From contig CAZLXB010000011.1 of assembly GCA_964563545.1 (NCBI GenBank), positions 1 to 64,000 of the forward strand: a stretch of 64,000 nt of DNA. Reading direction: 5' to 3'. Made by a program: the position numbers and the translations under genes. Below are positions 52,668 through 61,469 of this stretch, piece after piece. Source of the DNA: Casp-actino8 sp964563545 (lineage in GTDB: Bacteria; Actinomycetota; Acidimicrobiia; Acidimicrobiales; Ilumatobacteraceae). The notes beneath the pieces are model-generated. The model was given only the letters and a program-made list of their open reading frames with translations. It was not told the DNA's origin and searched no databases. The first letter of the stretch is position 1, and every line of letters starts with the position of its first letter.

Positions 52668-53576
52668 ATGCGAATCGGAATTTTCGGCGGTGCAGCCAAT
52701 GACGGAACCCTCGACGCCATGGTGGCCGAGGCCAAGCGGGCGGAGGCCGACGGCTTCGCGAGTTACTGGGCGCCCCAGATCTTCGGTCATGACGCACTCA
52801 CTGCGTTGGCGGTGATCGGTCGGGAAGTGCCGCGCATCGAACTCGGAACGAGTGTGGTGCCCACCTATCCGCGCCACCCGATGATGATGGCCCAGCAGGC
52901 ACTCACGGTGAATGCGGCGTGCTCGGGACGCCTGTGCCTGGGTATCGGCCTCAGCCATCAGATCGTGGTCGAGTCGATGTGGGGAATGAGTTTCGCCAAG
53001 CCCGTGCGCCACATGCGCGAGTACCTCGAGGTCATGATGCCGCTGCTCGAAGGCAAGCCGGTTGCTCACGCCGGTGAGGAGTTCCGCGTCAATGGCGCGG
53101 TGTCGGTGCCCGGCGGCAGTCGCCCGAACGTTGTGATCGCCGCGCTCGGTGAGCAGATGCTGAAGGTCACCGCGGCGCTGGCCGACGGCACCCTCACGTG
53201 GTGCACCGGTCCGCAGACACTCGCCAATCACACGGTGCCCACTCTGAAGGCCGCCGCCGACAAGGCGGGTCGTGACTCGACCCGCGTGATCGCCGCGCTT
53301 CCGGTGTGCGTCACCAAGGACAAGGAAGCCGCTTTCGAGCGCGCCGCCAAAGTGTTCGTGGTGTACGGGCAGTTGCCGAGTTACCGCGCAATGCTCGACA
53401 AGGAAGGTGTATCGGGTCCGGCCGACATCGCCGTGGTGGGTACCGAGTCCGAGGTCATCGATCGACTGGCGGCGCTGGCCGACATCGGCGTGACCGACTT
53501 CGCGGCCGTGGAATTCGGGGCCACCCCCGATGAGATCGCCGATACCCGGGCCGCGGTGAAAAAACTGCTCAAGTAG
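52668..53576 (+). CDS. LLM-class (F420-dependent) oxidoreductase
   Basis: 302-residue luciferase-like barrel: MRIGIFGGAANDGTLDAMVA, ASYWAPQIFGHDALTALAVIG, ELGTSVVPTYPRHPMMMAQQ, RLCLGIGLSHQ and NVVIAALGEQML, typical of the F420-dependent branch widespread in Actinobacteria (TIGR03564-like). Substrate not known. 39 bases before an enoyl-CoA hydratase gene on the same strand. Confidence 0.88.
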   Translation: MRIGIFGGAANDGTLDAMVAEAKRAEADGFASYWAPQIFGHDALTALAVIGREVPRIELGTSVVPTYPRHPMMMAQQALTVNAACSGRLCLGIGLSHQIVVESMWGMSFAKPVRHMREYLEVMMPLLEGKPVAHAGEEFRVNGAVSVPGGSRPNVVIAALGEQMLKVTAALADGTLTWCTGPQTLANHTVPTLKAAADKAGRDSTRVIAALPVCVTKDKEAAFERAAKVFVVYGQLPSYRAMLDKEGVSGPADIAVVGTESEVIDRLAALADIGVTDFAAVEFGATPDEIADTRAAVKKLLK

Positions 53577-53615
53577 AGGTCGTTCCGTTCCGGGACGCGT
53601 GTGAGGGGGAGCGTC

Positions 53616-54431
53616 ATGGGTGTCAGTGTCTCGAAAGCCGATGGAATCGCGCGAATCGTCTTCGACAATCCGCCGATCAATCTCTTCACGTTCGAGGAGT
53701 TCCTCGCCACTGCACAGATCGTGGGTGAACTCGCGGTCGACGATTCGGTTCGAGTGGTGATCCTGTCGTCGGCCAATCCCGACTTCTTCATCGCCCACTT
53801 CGACGTGGAGGCGATTCTTTCGTTCCCGACCGATCAGCCACCCGCGACCGAACTGAATCCGTATCACGTGATGTGCGAGCAGTTGCGCACGATGCCCAAG
53901 GCCACCATCGCCGTCATCGAAGGACGCGTCGGCGGTGGGGGCAGTGAAGTGGCACTGAGTTGCGACATGCGATTCGCCGCCCTGCCGTCCAAGAAGCACG
54001 CGGGTGCGGTGTTCAACCAGCCCGAGGTAGCGCTGGGCATCATCCCGGGTGGTAGCGGAACCCAACGTCTCGCCCGACTGATGGGACGGTCACGGGCTCT
54101 CGAAGTCGTGCTCGGATGCGACGATGTCGACGCCGAGACCGCCGAGAAGTGGGGTTGGGTCAATCGTTCACTGCCCCGCAAACAACTGCGGCCGTTCGTC
54201 GAACGTCTGGCCGCGCGCATTGCGTCGTATCCGACCCACGCCGTGGCCGCCGCCAAGGCATCGGTGATCCGGGCCGAGAAAGAAGTTGCCGCGGATCTCC
54301 TCGCCGAGGGCAATGCGTTCAGCGGAACACTCGGTGGGCCCGGCACTCGCGAGGCGATGGAACGCTTCCTCGCCATCGGCGGTCAGACCGCAGCTGGTGA
54401 ACTTCGGCTGGGCGAACTACTCCAGCCCTGA
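53616..54431 (+). CDS. Enoyl-CoA hydratase/isomerase family protein
   Basis: 271 residues, crotonase fold: oxyanion segments VVILSSANPDFFIAHFDV and AVIEGRVGGGGSEVALSCDM, then QPEVALGIIPGGSGTQRLAR with the catalytic-glutamate region. AGGGGGAG precedes the ATG at 53616. The active-site acid pattern is not decisive between hydratase, isomerase and hydrolase. Converges on the fumarase gene with no bases between stops. Confidence 0.88.
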   Translation: MGVSVSKADGIARIVFDNPPINLFTFEEFLATAQIVGELAVDDSVRVVILSSANPDFFIAHFDVEAILSFPTDQPPATELNPYHVMCEQLRTMPKATIAVIEGRVGGGGSEVALSCDMRFAALPSKKHAGAVFNQPEVALGIIPGGSGTQRLARLMGRSRALEVVLGCDDVDAETAEKWGWVNRSLPRKQLRPFVERLAARIASYPTHAVAAAKASVIRAEKEVAADLLAEGNAFSGTLGGPGTREAMERFLAIGGQTAAGELRLGELLQP

Positions 54432-56081
54432 TTACTTCAGGGCGACCGGCGTCCCGCCGAAGGGCTTATTGACGAGATCGAAGAAGTCGTTGCCTTTGTC
54501 ATCCACCACGATGAAGGCCGGGAAGTCCTTGACCTCGATCTTCCAAACCGCCTCCATGCCGAGTTCGGGGTACTCGAGCACTTCGACCTTGGTGATGCAG
54601 TCCTGGGCGAGTCGCGCCGCCGGACCACCGATGGAACCGAGGTAGAACCCGCCGTGCTTCTTGCACGCGTCGGTCACGGCGCGCGAGCGGTTTCCCTTGG
54701 CGAGCATCACAAAACTTCCGCCGTTGGCCTGGAACTCGTCGACGTAACTGTCCATGCGACCCGCGGTCGTGGGACCAAAGGACCCACTCGCCATGCCGTC
54801 GGGGGTCTTGGCCGGGCCGGCGTAATAGACGGCCATCTCCTTCATGTAGTCGGGTAGCCCGAGCCCGGAGTCGATGCGTTCTTTCAACTTGGCGTGCGCG
54901 ATGTCGCGCGCCACCACCATCGGGCCGGTGAGCATGACGCGAGTCTTCACCGGATACTTCGACAATTCGGCGCGAATGTCGCTCATCGGACGGCGTAGGT
55001 CGATGTGCACCACGGCGCTTCCATCGAGATCGTCGTGCGTGACGTCGGGGAGGAAACGCGCCGGGTCGGTCTCGAGTTGTTCGAGGAAGATGCCGTCCTT
55101 GGTGATCTTGCCGAGTGCTTGGCGATCGGCCGAACACGACACCGCCATGGCGACCGGACACGAAGCACCGTGACGCGGGAGTCGGATCACGCGCACGTCG
55201 TGGCAGAAATACTTGCCACCGAACTGGGCACCGATGCCGGTGTCCTGCGCGAGCTTCAGGATGCGCGCTTCCATTTCAACGTCGCGGAAACCGTGGCCGA
55301 GCTTGCTGCCGGCGATGGGCAGCGAGTCGAGATAACGCGCGCTGGCGAGCTTCGCGGTCTCCACCGCGTGTTCGGCTGACGTGCCACCGATGACGACCGC
55401 GAGGTGATAAGGCGGACACGCCGCGGTACCGAGCGACTTCATCTTTTCGAAGAGCCACGGGAAGAGCGTCTTGTCGTTGAGGAGGGCTTTGGTCTCCTGG
55501 AAGAGGTAGCTCTTGTTGGCGCTACCGCCACCCTTTGCCATGAAGAGGAACTTGTATGCGTCGCCGTCGGTGGCCGCGATCTTGATCTCAGCCGGCAGGT
55601 TGTTGCCGGTGTTGACCTCGTCGTACATCGTGAGCGGCGCCATCTGGCTGTAGCGGAGATTGCTCGTGAGGTACGTGTCGAACACGCCACGTGCGATGGC
55701 TTCCTCGTCACCGCCACCGGTGAACACGAACTGGCCCTTCTTGGCCTTCACGATCGCGGTGCCGGTGTCCTGACACATCGGGAGCACGCCGCCGGCCGAG
55801 ATCGCCGCGTTCTTCAGGAGATCGAGAGCCACGAATCGGTCGTTGTCACTGGCCTCGGGATCGTCGAGGATGTTGCGCAACTGCTGCAGGTGTCCGGGCC
55901 GGAGAAAGTGTGCGATATCGCGCATGGCCTCGCGGGTGATGAGCGTGAGCGCCTCGGGCGCGACCTTGAGGAAAGTGCCCTCCGGTGTGGTGAAGGTCGA
56001 GACACCCTCGGTGCCGACGAGTCGGTACGGGGTGTCGTCCTTGCCGAGCGGGAGGATCTCGGAGAACTCGAAGTCGGGCAT
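54432..56081 (-). CDS. fumA: Class I fumarate hydratase (iron-sulfur)
   Basis: 549 residues, full length for class I fumarase, which interconverts fumarate and malate in the TCA cycle using an oxygen-sensitive [4Fe-4S] cluster. Cluster cysteines lie in LPMCQDTGTA, SLGTAACPPYHLAVVIGG and MAVSCSADRQALGK. Two lobes are seen: N-terminal alpha part and C-terminal beta part (GPMVVARDIAHAKLKERID, SFGPTTAGRMDSY). Start ATG at 56081, with TAGCGT 7 bases upstream. Confidence 0.95.
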   Translation of the reverse strand: MPDFEFSEILPLGKDDTPYRLVGTEGVSTFTTPEGTFLKVAPEALTLITREAMRDIAHFLRPGHLQQLRNILDDPEASDNDRFVALDLLKNAAISAGGVLPMCQDTGTAIVKAKKGQFVFTGGGDEEAIARGVFDTYLTSNLRYSQMAPLTMYDEVNTGNNLPAEIKIAATDGDAYKFLFMAKGGGSANKSYLFQETKALLNDKTLFPWLFEKMKSLGTAACPPYHLAVVIGGTSAEHAVETAKLASARYLDSLPIAGSKLGHGFRDVEMEARILKLAQDTGIGAQFGGKYFCHDVRVIRLPRHGASCPVAMAVSCSADRQALGKITKDGIFLEQLETDPARFLPDVTHDDLDGSAVVHIDLRRPMSDIRAELSKYPVKTRVMLTGPMVVARDIAHAKLKERIDSGLGLPDYMKEMAVYYAGPAKTPDGMASGSFGPTTAGRMDSYVDEFQANGGSFVMLAKGNRSRAVTDACKKHGGFYLGSIGGPAARLAQDCITKVEVLEYPELGMEAVWKIEVKDFPAFIVVDDKGNDFFDLVNKPFGGTPVALK

Positions 56082-56088
56082 GTCCCCG

Positions 56089-56094
56089 ACGCTA
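56089..56094 (-). promoter_or_regulatory. -10 box TAGCGT for leaderless start of fumarase
   Basis: TAGCGT on the minus strand ends 7 bases before the ATG at 56081, and lies just upstream of the 3' end of the TauE-type gene. Confidence 0.5.
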
Positions 56095-56098
56095 ATGG

Positions 56099-56854
56099 TC
56101 AGAGTGCGGTCTGGAGAATGAGAAGTGTGCCGGAAACGGCACACAGGGCGAGAATCAACGGACGCATCACGTGGGGCGGCATCCGGTCGCCGAGCAACCG
56201 GGAGACCGGCAAACCGCCAACCACTCCCGGAAGGATCACGGCGGTGAGAGCGAGTTCGTGTCGACCCACCTCGCCCGAGGCGATGAGACCCACCACACTG
56301 ATGACGGCACCGATGCTGAAGAACGCGGCGATCGTCGCCCGCATCGTTCGCGGTTCGCCATCTTTGTAGACGAGCGCCATGGGCGGACCGCCGATCGAAG
56401 TGACCGTGCCCATGAATCCACTCGCGAATCCAGCGGAGGTGAGAGTGGTGGCGTTCGTCGGCACGACTTGACCGCGACGTGAGGTGACGATCGAGATCGT
56501 GACCGCCACGAGTACCGACGAAGCCACGGCGTAGGCCAGTCCGTCCTTGCTCATCGCTCGCAAAGCCACCAGACCCACGAAGACGCCCGGAAAGCGCCCG
56601 AGGATCGCCCACTTGAAACCACTGGCGTCGATGTGCGACCGATCGCGCCACGCCACGCCGAAGGTGAGTGGGAGAACCGAGATCATCATGGCGGCCGGCA
56701 CGAACGAGTGGTCGATCATGGCGAAGATCGGCGAGGTGAGCATGCCGAGTCCAAAACCGAGCGAACCCTGAATACTCGAACCGATGAGAGCGAGGACCGT
56801 GCACAACACGACGATCGGCCACGAGAGGCCGGCGATCTCCAAAGTCGCGATCAT
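56099..56854 (-). CDS. TauE/SafE family permease (sulfite exporter type)
   Basis: 251 residues with about eight membrane spans. Family features: GSSIQGSLGFGLGMLTSPIF at the start and the repeat AGFASGFMGTVTSIGGPPMAL in the middle. Members move sulfite, sulfoacetate or other organic anions. The start ATG overlaps the hrpB stop by four bases, giving a hrpB-tauE transcript, which is not a known functional pair. Confidence 0.88.
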   Translation of the reverse strand: MIATLEIAGLSWPIVVLCTVLALIGSSIQGSLGFGLGMLTSPIFAMIDHSFVPAAMMISVLPLTFGVAWRDRSHIDASGFKWAILGRFPGVFVGLVALRAMSKDGLAYAVASSVLVAVTISIVTSRRGQVVPTNATTLTSAGFASGFMGTVTSIGGPPMALVYKDGEPRTMRATIAAFFSIGAVISVVGLIASGEVGRHELALTAVILPGVVGGLPVSRLLGDRMPPHVMRPLILALCAVSGTLLILQTAL

Positions 56855-59370
56855 CGGTCTTTCATCCGCTTCGGATCGGCGTTGGCCGGATCGACCGGCC
56901 AGTTGTGCTTCGGATACCGGCCGGCCATCTCCTTGCGGACTTCGGCCCACGTTCCGGCCCAGAATCCCGGCAGGTCGGATGTGATCTGGATCGGACGATC
57001 GGCCGGCGACAGCAACGACAACACGAGTCGGACGCGCCCGCCGGCGATGGATGGATGATCTTTCACGCCGAACAGATCCTGAACCCGGACCGGGATCACG
57101 GGCGCCGTACCCTCGGCAACTCCCGATGTGAAGTCGATCTTCAGCGAACGCCCCGAAGGAAGTTCGATCGTGGTCGGCGCGAGTTCGTCGAGCCGCGCGC
57201 CTTCGGGCCACGGAAGTTGCGAGCGCAACAACATGCCGACATCGACCGAGGCGAGGTCGCTCATCGACGTCATCCCGGCGAGATACGGACCGAGCCAGTC
57301 GTCGAGACTCGACAGCAGCGATTTGTCCGACCAGTCGGGCCACGGTTCACCGATCTCACGACGCAGAAAGGCGATCCGCGAACGCAATTCGGTGGTCGCA
57401 CTCGACCAGGTCAGGCACGCAAGGCGGGTCGAGCGCACTTGGTCCATGAGAGCGGCGATCGACTCGGGGCCCGGACCGGGGCGGCGAACCGATTCGGAGA
57501 TCTTCATGCGATCGACTCGTCGCACGACCCGCTCGACGATGTCGCGCCGTTCCTTGTCGTAGGAGATCGCTCGATCTTCCACGATGTCGCGGGCGATCGC
57601 AGCGGCGATGTCGGCCTCGTCGACCGAGGCGGCCAGACGAATACGCGCGTTCTTGCGATCACCGTCGAGATCGGCGGCCACGACGAATGTTTCCTCGGCC
57701 AAGGGATCGGTGGGACGGCACCAAGCAGCCGAGCCGTTGCGAAGTTGGAACTGTCCGGGCTGACGGCGATTGGCGAGCCGGTCGGGGTAGGCGAGGAGAA
57801 GAATCCGTCCGGCATGATCGGACTCGATCGACGACCAGTCGATGCGGGTGCCGACCCGGCGCGCGAGATCCTCGGCGCGCTCGCGCCACCGCGCTACACC
57901 ACGACGATCGATGCGATCGTCGTGCACGACTCCGGTGGCGGCCTGCACGCGCCACGAGACATCGGTGGGAACGTCATCAGGACGTCCGCGGACTACGTCG
58001 CGATCGTCGAGCAGGGCGGCGATCACGCAGGCGAGTGCCCGATCGGAGTCACCGGCCTCGGCGATCATGTGCGCGAGGCGCGGGTGCACGGGTACGGCGA
58101 GAATTCGCCGACCACCGGCCGTGAGACGACCTTCGTCATCGAGTGCTCCGAGGAGACGCAGCAAATCCGCGGCTTGTTCCAGGGCCTGCCTGGCGGGTCG
58201 ATCGATGAAGTGCAGGTCGTCGATCGGCGTGCCCCACGCGCCGAGTTCGAGCAGAAGGCCGGCGAGATCGACACGCGTGATCTCCGGCGCCAGATGTGCG
58301 CGTCGCGTTCCGTGTTCGAGTTTGCTCCAGGCCCGGTAAGCCACGCCGGGTCCGAGTCGTCCGGCACGACCGGCGCGTTGTTCGGCCGACGCGCGCGACG
58401 TGGGGATGGTGGTGAGCCGTGTCATTCCCGTGCGCGTGTCGTACACCGGCACGCGGGCCTGACCCGCGTCGACTACCACGCTCACGCCGTCGACGGTGAG
58501 ACTCGTCTCCGCGATGTCGGTCGAGAGGACCACGCGCCGTCGACCGATCGGTGATGGCGCGAGGGCACGATCCTGATCGGCGATCGACAATGCTCCGGCG
58601 AGCGGATACACGTCGACCTCGGTCGACACCACGGACACGAGTCGGTCGGCGAGCCGGTTGATCTCACCGATGCCGGGTAGGAAGACGAGCACGTCTCCGG
58701 CGTTCTCGCGCAACGCGCGCTGCACGATGTCGGCCACCGCGTCGTCGAGTCGTTGTTGTTTGCCCGGTGGACACCACCTCACATCCACGGGGAACTGTCG
58801 GCCGTCACTCACCACCACCGGGACCGAGGCGCCGCGTCCGAGGAGACGCGCGAACTGCTCCGCTGCGGCGGTGGCCGACATGGCCAGTACGTGCAGGTCG
58901 GGTCGGATGCTCGACTGGGCATCGAGACAGAGCGCGAGTCCGAGATCAGTCGGGAGATTCCGTTCGTGGACTTCGTCGAAGATCACGAGACCCACTCCCG
59001 GCAGTTCCGGATCGTTCTGTAGACGGCGGGTCAGGATTCCTTCGGTCACGACCTCCACGCGCGTGGCCGGACCGATGCGACGCTCGTCGCGGGTCTGGTA
59101 ACCGACGATGCCACCGGGCTCCTCGCCGATCAGCGCGGCGAGCCGACGCGCGGCGGCGCGGGCGGCGAGACGTCGAGGTTCGAGCATCACGATGCGTCGT
59201 CCGGCGAGCCAGGGCTCATCCAGTAGTCGAAGGGGGAGAAGCGTGGTCTTTCCGGCTCCGGGGGGTGCGACGAGGACGACGTTCGGGTTCTCGATCAGGC
59301 GCCGACGTAATTCGTCGACGACCTCTTCGATCGGAAGATCGGTCGGTGGCGGAGGAGTGAAATCGGCCAG
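56851..59370 (-). CDS. hrpB: ATP-dependent helicase HrpB, apparent CTG start
   Basis: About 839 residues of DEAH-box RNA helicase HrpB. Walker A APPGAGKTT near residues 35-43, motif II DEVH near 132, STDIAETSLT and QRAGRAGR motifs, then the HrpB C-terminal domain. No ATG, GTG or TTG lies between the in-frame stop at 59376-59374 and Walker A; the first usable codon is CTG at 59370, giving LADFTPPPTDLPIEEVV. The nearest GTG (59190) would remove Walker A. It follows the thioredoxin-like gene in the same frame, three bases after its stop codon. Confidence 0.88.
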   Translation of the reverse strand: MADFTPPPPTDLPIEEVVDELRRRLIENPNVVLVAPPGAGKTTLLPLRLLDEPWLAGRRIVMLEPRRLAARAAARRLAALIGEEPGGIVGYQTRDERRIGPATRVEVVTEGILTRRLQNDPELPGVGLVIFDEVHERNLPTDLGLALCLDAQSSIRPDLHVLAMSATAAAEQFARLLGRGASVPVVVSDGRQFPVDVRWCPPGKQQRLDDAVADIVQRALRENAGDVLVFLPGIGEINRLADRLVSVVSTEVDVYPLAGALSIADQDRALAPSPIGRRRVVLSTDIAETSLTVDGVSVVVDAGQARVPVYDTRTGMTRLTTIPTSRASAEQRAGRAGRLGPGVAYRAWSKLEHGTRRAHLAPEITRVDLAGLLLELGAWGTPIDDLHFIDRPARQALEQAADLLRLLGALDDEGRLTAGGRRILAVPVHPRLAHMIAEAGDSDRALACVIAALLDDRDVVRGRPDDVPTDVSWRVQAATGVVHDDRIDRRGVARWRERAEDLARRVGTRIDWSSIESDHAGRILLLAYPDRLANRRQPGQFQLRNGSAAWCRPTDPLAEETFVVAADLDGDRKNARIRLAASVDEADIAAAIARDIVEDRAISYDKERRDIVERVVRRVDRMKISESVRRPGPGPESIAALMDQVRSTRLACLTWSSATTELRSRIAFLRREIGEPWPDWSDKSLLSSLDDWLGPYLAGMTSMSDLASVDVGMLLRSQLPWPEGARLDELAPTTIELPSGRSLKIDFTSGVAEGTAPVIPVRVQDLFGVKDHPSIAGGRVRLVLSLLSPADRPIQITSDLPGFWAGTWAEVRKEMAGRYPKHNWPVDPANADPKRMKDR

Positions 59371-59373
59371 AAC

Positions 59374-59862
59374 TCAGCCCAGGGCCGGCGTGCCATGGAA
59401 CGACGCCGGATCGCCGGGAGCGGGAATCGCCGGCACCGACCACGACGTGGTCTCGGCGATCGTCTTGGCCACGGCGCGCCAGGCCATCGGATCCCAGCCC
59501 TCGGCGTGGGCCGCGACCGAACCATCGGACTGCAGGAACACGAAGGCGGGCAACGAGGAGAGGCCGAGTCCGCGCACGATGGAGCGATCGGGGTCGGTGA
59601 AGACGAGGAACTCTTTGGCGAGGGGCCCAAGGAAGGCCTTCGCGTCGTCGTCGCCCGCGGTCACGATGAAGTTCACGCGCACGGCCGCGCCAGCCAAACC
59701 GCGCATGATCCGTGCTGCGGTGGGCAACACCCATGAACTCTCGTTGGTGTAGGGGTCGAGGACGACGGACGCCAGGTGGAAGGTCGTGAGCCACTCGGCC
59801 AGCGGACGGGCTTCCGCGCCGAGCGGATCGAGTTGCAACGTGGGGGAAGGGGTCGAAACCAC
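59374..59862 (-). CDS. Thioredoxin-like fold protein without CxxC
   Basis: 162 residues from GTG at 59862 (TACTTT ends 7 bases upstream). The fold is suggested by SVVLDPYTNESSWVLPTAARI where a thioredoxin has its active site, and by SLPAFVFLQSDGSVAAHAEGW with a cis-proline-like LPAFVF strand. The redox cysteine pair is absent, so disulfide chemistry is unlikely. Immediately upstream of hrpB, in the same reading frame. Confidence 0.65.
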   Translation of the reverse strand: MVSTPSPTLQLDPLGAEARPLAEWLTTFHLASVVLDPYTNESSWVLPTAARIMRGLAGAAVRVNFIVTAGDDDAKAFLGPLAKEFLVFTDPDRSIVRGLGLSSLPAFVFLQSDGSVAAHAEGWDPMAWRAVAKTIAETTSWSVPAIPAPGDPASFHGTPALG

Positions 59863-59869
59863 GAGGGCA

Positions 59870-59875
59870 AAAGTA
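59870..59875 (-). promoter_or_regulatory. -10 box TACTTT for the thioredoxin-like/hrpB/tauE unit
   Basis: TACTTT on the minus strand ends 7 bases before the GTG at 59862, consistent with a leaderless start of a three-gene unit. Confidence 0.35.
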
Positions 59876-59956
59876 GCGCAGGGAGGCCGACTACTGCCCA
59901 CTGCACCGGCGTCGGCGGAGGGGGCGACGGGTGACGGGTGTCCATCGGACCTCGTC

Positions 59957-59962
59957 TAGGGT
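59957..59962 (+). promoter_or_regulatory. -10 box TAGGGT for leaderless start of the PPOX gene
   Basis: TAGGGT ends 6 bases before the ATG at 59969. Confidence 0.45.
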
Positions 59963-59968
59963 CGAACC

Positions 59969-60436
59969 ATGGCGAACAAACGGGCCTCCATCACCATGAC
60001 CGACGCCGAGATCGCGGCATACCTCGAGGAACAGAAGATCCTCAACATCGCGACCATCGGTCCGAGCGGCCATCCACACCTCGTGGCCATGTGGTTCGTG
60101 GTGATGGACGGCAAGGTGACGTTCTGGACGTTCGGTAAGAGCCAGAAGATCCTGAACCTCCGGCGCGATCCCAAGATCACCGGTCTGATCGAGAGCGGCG
60201 AGACGTACGAGACCCTGAAGGGGCTCGAACTCGTGGGAACGGGTCGCATCATCGAGGACTACGACACGATCCTGTCCATCGGCAAGGCGGTCGGGCTCAA
60301 GTACAACGGCGAGGGTGCGATCAGCGATGCCGCACTGCCTTTCCTGGAGGCACAGGCCAAGAAGCGCCTCGGTATCCAGATCGATGTCGAGCAGATCGTC
60401 TCGTGGGACCACGGAAAGATCGGTGGCGGATACTGA
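59969..60436 (+). CDS. PPOX-class flavin/F420-binding protein
   Basis: 155 residues, split-barrel pyridoxamine-5'-phosphate oxidase fold: ILNIATIGPSGHPHLVAMWF, KVTFWTFGKSQKILNLRRDP, GLIESGETYETLKGLELVGTG and a C-terminal VEQIVSWDHGK. Actinobacterial members of this size use F420 or FMN to reduce enones, quinones or biliverdin. Substrate not visible. 92 bases before the pyrimidine genes and probably a separate unit, since a promoter lies between. Confidence 0.85.
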   Translation: MANKRASITMTDAEIAAYLEEQKILNIATIGPSGHPHLVAMWFVVMDGKVTFWTFGKSQKILNLRRDPKITGLIESGETYETLKGLELVGTGRIIEDYDTILSIGKAVGLKYNGEGAISDAALPFLEAQAKKRLGIQIDVEQIVSWDHGKIGGGY

Positions 60437-60458
60437 CCCACGCCCCTGACCTGCTCTT

Positions 60459-60486
60459 TTGGAGTCGGGTCGGTGTCAATTAGTGT
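60459..60486 (+). promoter_or_regulatory. Promoter of the pyrimidine degradation genes
   Basis: TTGGAG (60459-60464) and TAGTGT (60481-60486) are separated by 16 bases, a fair sigma-70 type match. Start of RNA would fall near 60493, leaving a leader of about 36 bases with GGGGAGA before the GTG at 60529. Confidence 0.45.
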
Positions 60487-60528
60487 TTCGTGGGTCGGCG
60501 ACTGATCGCTGACTCGTGGGGAGACACC

Positions 60529-61386
60529 GTGACATCTACTGGGTCATCAGACGTTGTGAGGGCGGCGTTGCTGCAGACCGATTGGCCGGGCAGCAAGGAA
60601 GCGATGATCGACAAGCATGAGGCCGCCGTGCACGAGGCGGCCAAGCAGGGAGCGCAGGTCATGTGCTTCCAGGAACTTTTCTACGGCCCGTACTTCTGCC
60701 AGGTGCAAGAGGTCGAGTACTACGGCTACACCGAGTACATCCCTGACGGTCCGACCACGCAGCGTTTTCAGAGCATTGCGAAGGAAACCGGCATGGTCCT
60801 CGTGCTGCCGATGTACGAGGTCACCCAGCCCGGTACCTACTACAACACGGCCGCGGTGATCGACGCCGATGGCAAGTACCTCGGCAAGTACCGCAAGCAG
60901 CACATCCCGCAGACCAAGGGGTTCTGGGAGAAGTTCTATTTCAAGCCAGGCAACGGCGGATACCCGGTCTTCGAGACCGCGGTGGGCAAGGTCGGCGTCT
61001 ACATCTGCTACGACCGCCACTTCCCCGAAGGTTGGCGGGCGCTCGGGCTGAACGGCGCGCACATCGTGTTCAATCCGTCGGCAACTCACCGGGGCCTGTC
61101 GGAGTATCTGTGGCGCCTCGAGCAGCCGGCCGCCGCGGTGGCCAACATCTATTACGTCGGCGCGATCAACCGGGTCGGTATCGAGCCGCTCGGTACCAAC
61201 GATTTCTACGGCCAGAGCTACTTCGTCGATCCGGAGGGCAAGTTCGTGGGTGAAGTCGGCGATCCGTACAAGCCCGAACTCATCGTCCGTGACCTCGACA
61301 TGAAGAAGTTGCTCGAGATCCGCGATCGGTGGGCGTTCTACCGCGACCGCCGGCCCGATGCCTACGACGAACTCGTCGAGCCCTGA
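60529..61386 (+). CDS. pydC: Beta-ureidopropionase (nitrilase superfamily)
   Basis: 285 residues from GTG at 60529, which has GGGGAGA upstream; GTG at 60490 is the alternative. The catalytic triad is E49 (CFQELFYGPYF), K123 (YRKQHIPQ) and C160 (VGVYICYDRHFPEGWR). This form with the long GLSEYLWRLEQPAAAVAN helix is typical of N-carbamoyl-beta-alanine amidohydrolases, releasing beta-alanine, CO2 and ammonia. Placement before a dihydropyrimidinase gene supports that over N-carbamoylputrescine amidase. Confidence 0.86.
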   Translation: MTSTGSSDVVRAALLQTDWPGSKEAMIDKHEAAVHEAAKQGAQVMCFQELFYGPYFCQVQEVEYYGYTEYIPDGPTTQRFQSIAKETGMVLVLPMYEVTQPGTYYNTAAVIDADGKYLGKYRKQHIPQTKGFWEKFYFKPGNGGYPVFETAVGKVGVYICYDRHFPEGWRALGLNGAHIVFNPSATHRGLSEYLWRLEQPAAAVANIYYVGAINRVGIEPLGTNDFYGQSYFVDPEGKFVGEVGDPYKPELIVRDLDMKKLLEIRDRWAFYRDRRPDAYDELVEP

Positions 61387-61430
61387 TCGCGTCGATCCGA
61401 AACACGGCCGGAACACTGCGGTCGCACAAG

Positions 61431-61445
61431 TCTGAGACAATCAGA
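61431..61445. promoter_or_regulatory. Inverted repeat and possible -10 box before the dihydropyrimidinase gene
   Basis: TCTGA and TCAGA form a 5-bp inverted repeat with a 5-base spacer, overlapping GACAAT (61436-61441), a possible -10 box 29 bases before the ATG. It could be an operator for an internal promoter; there is no good -35 match. Confidence 0.3.
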
Positions 61446-61469
61446 GTCCACGGTTGAAAGGGGAGGACC

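Noticed and set aside
59190..59376. Thioredoxin-like protein and HrpB as one fused protein
   Set aside because: A clear TGA separates them; without evidence for readthrough, separate genes with a CTG start is the simpler reading.
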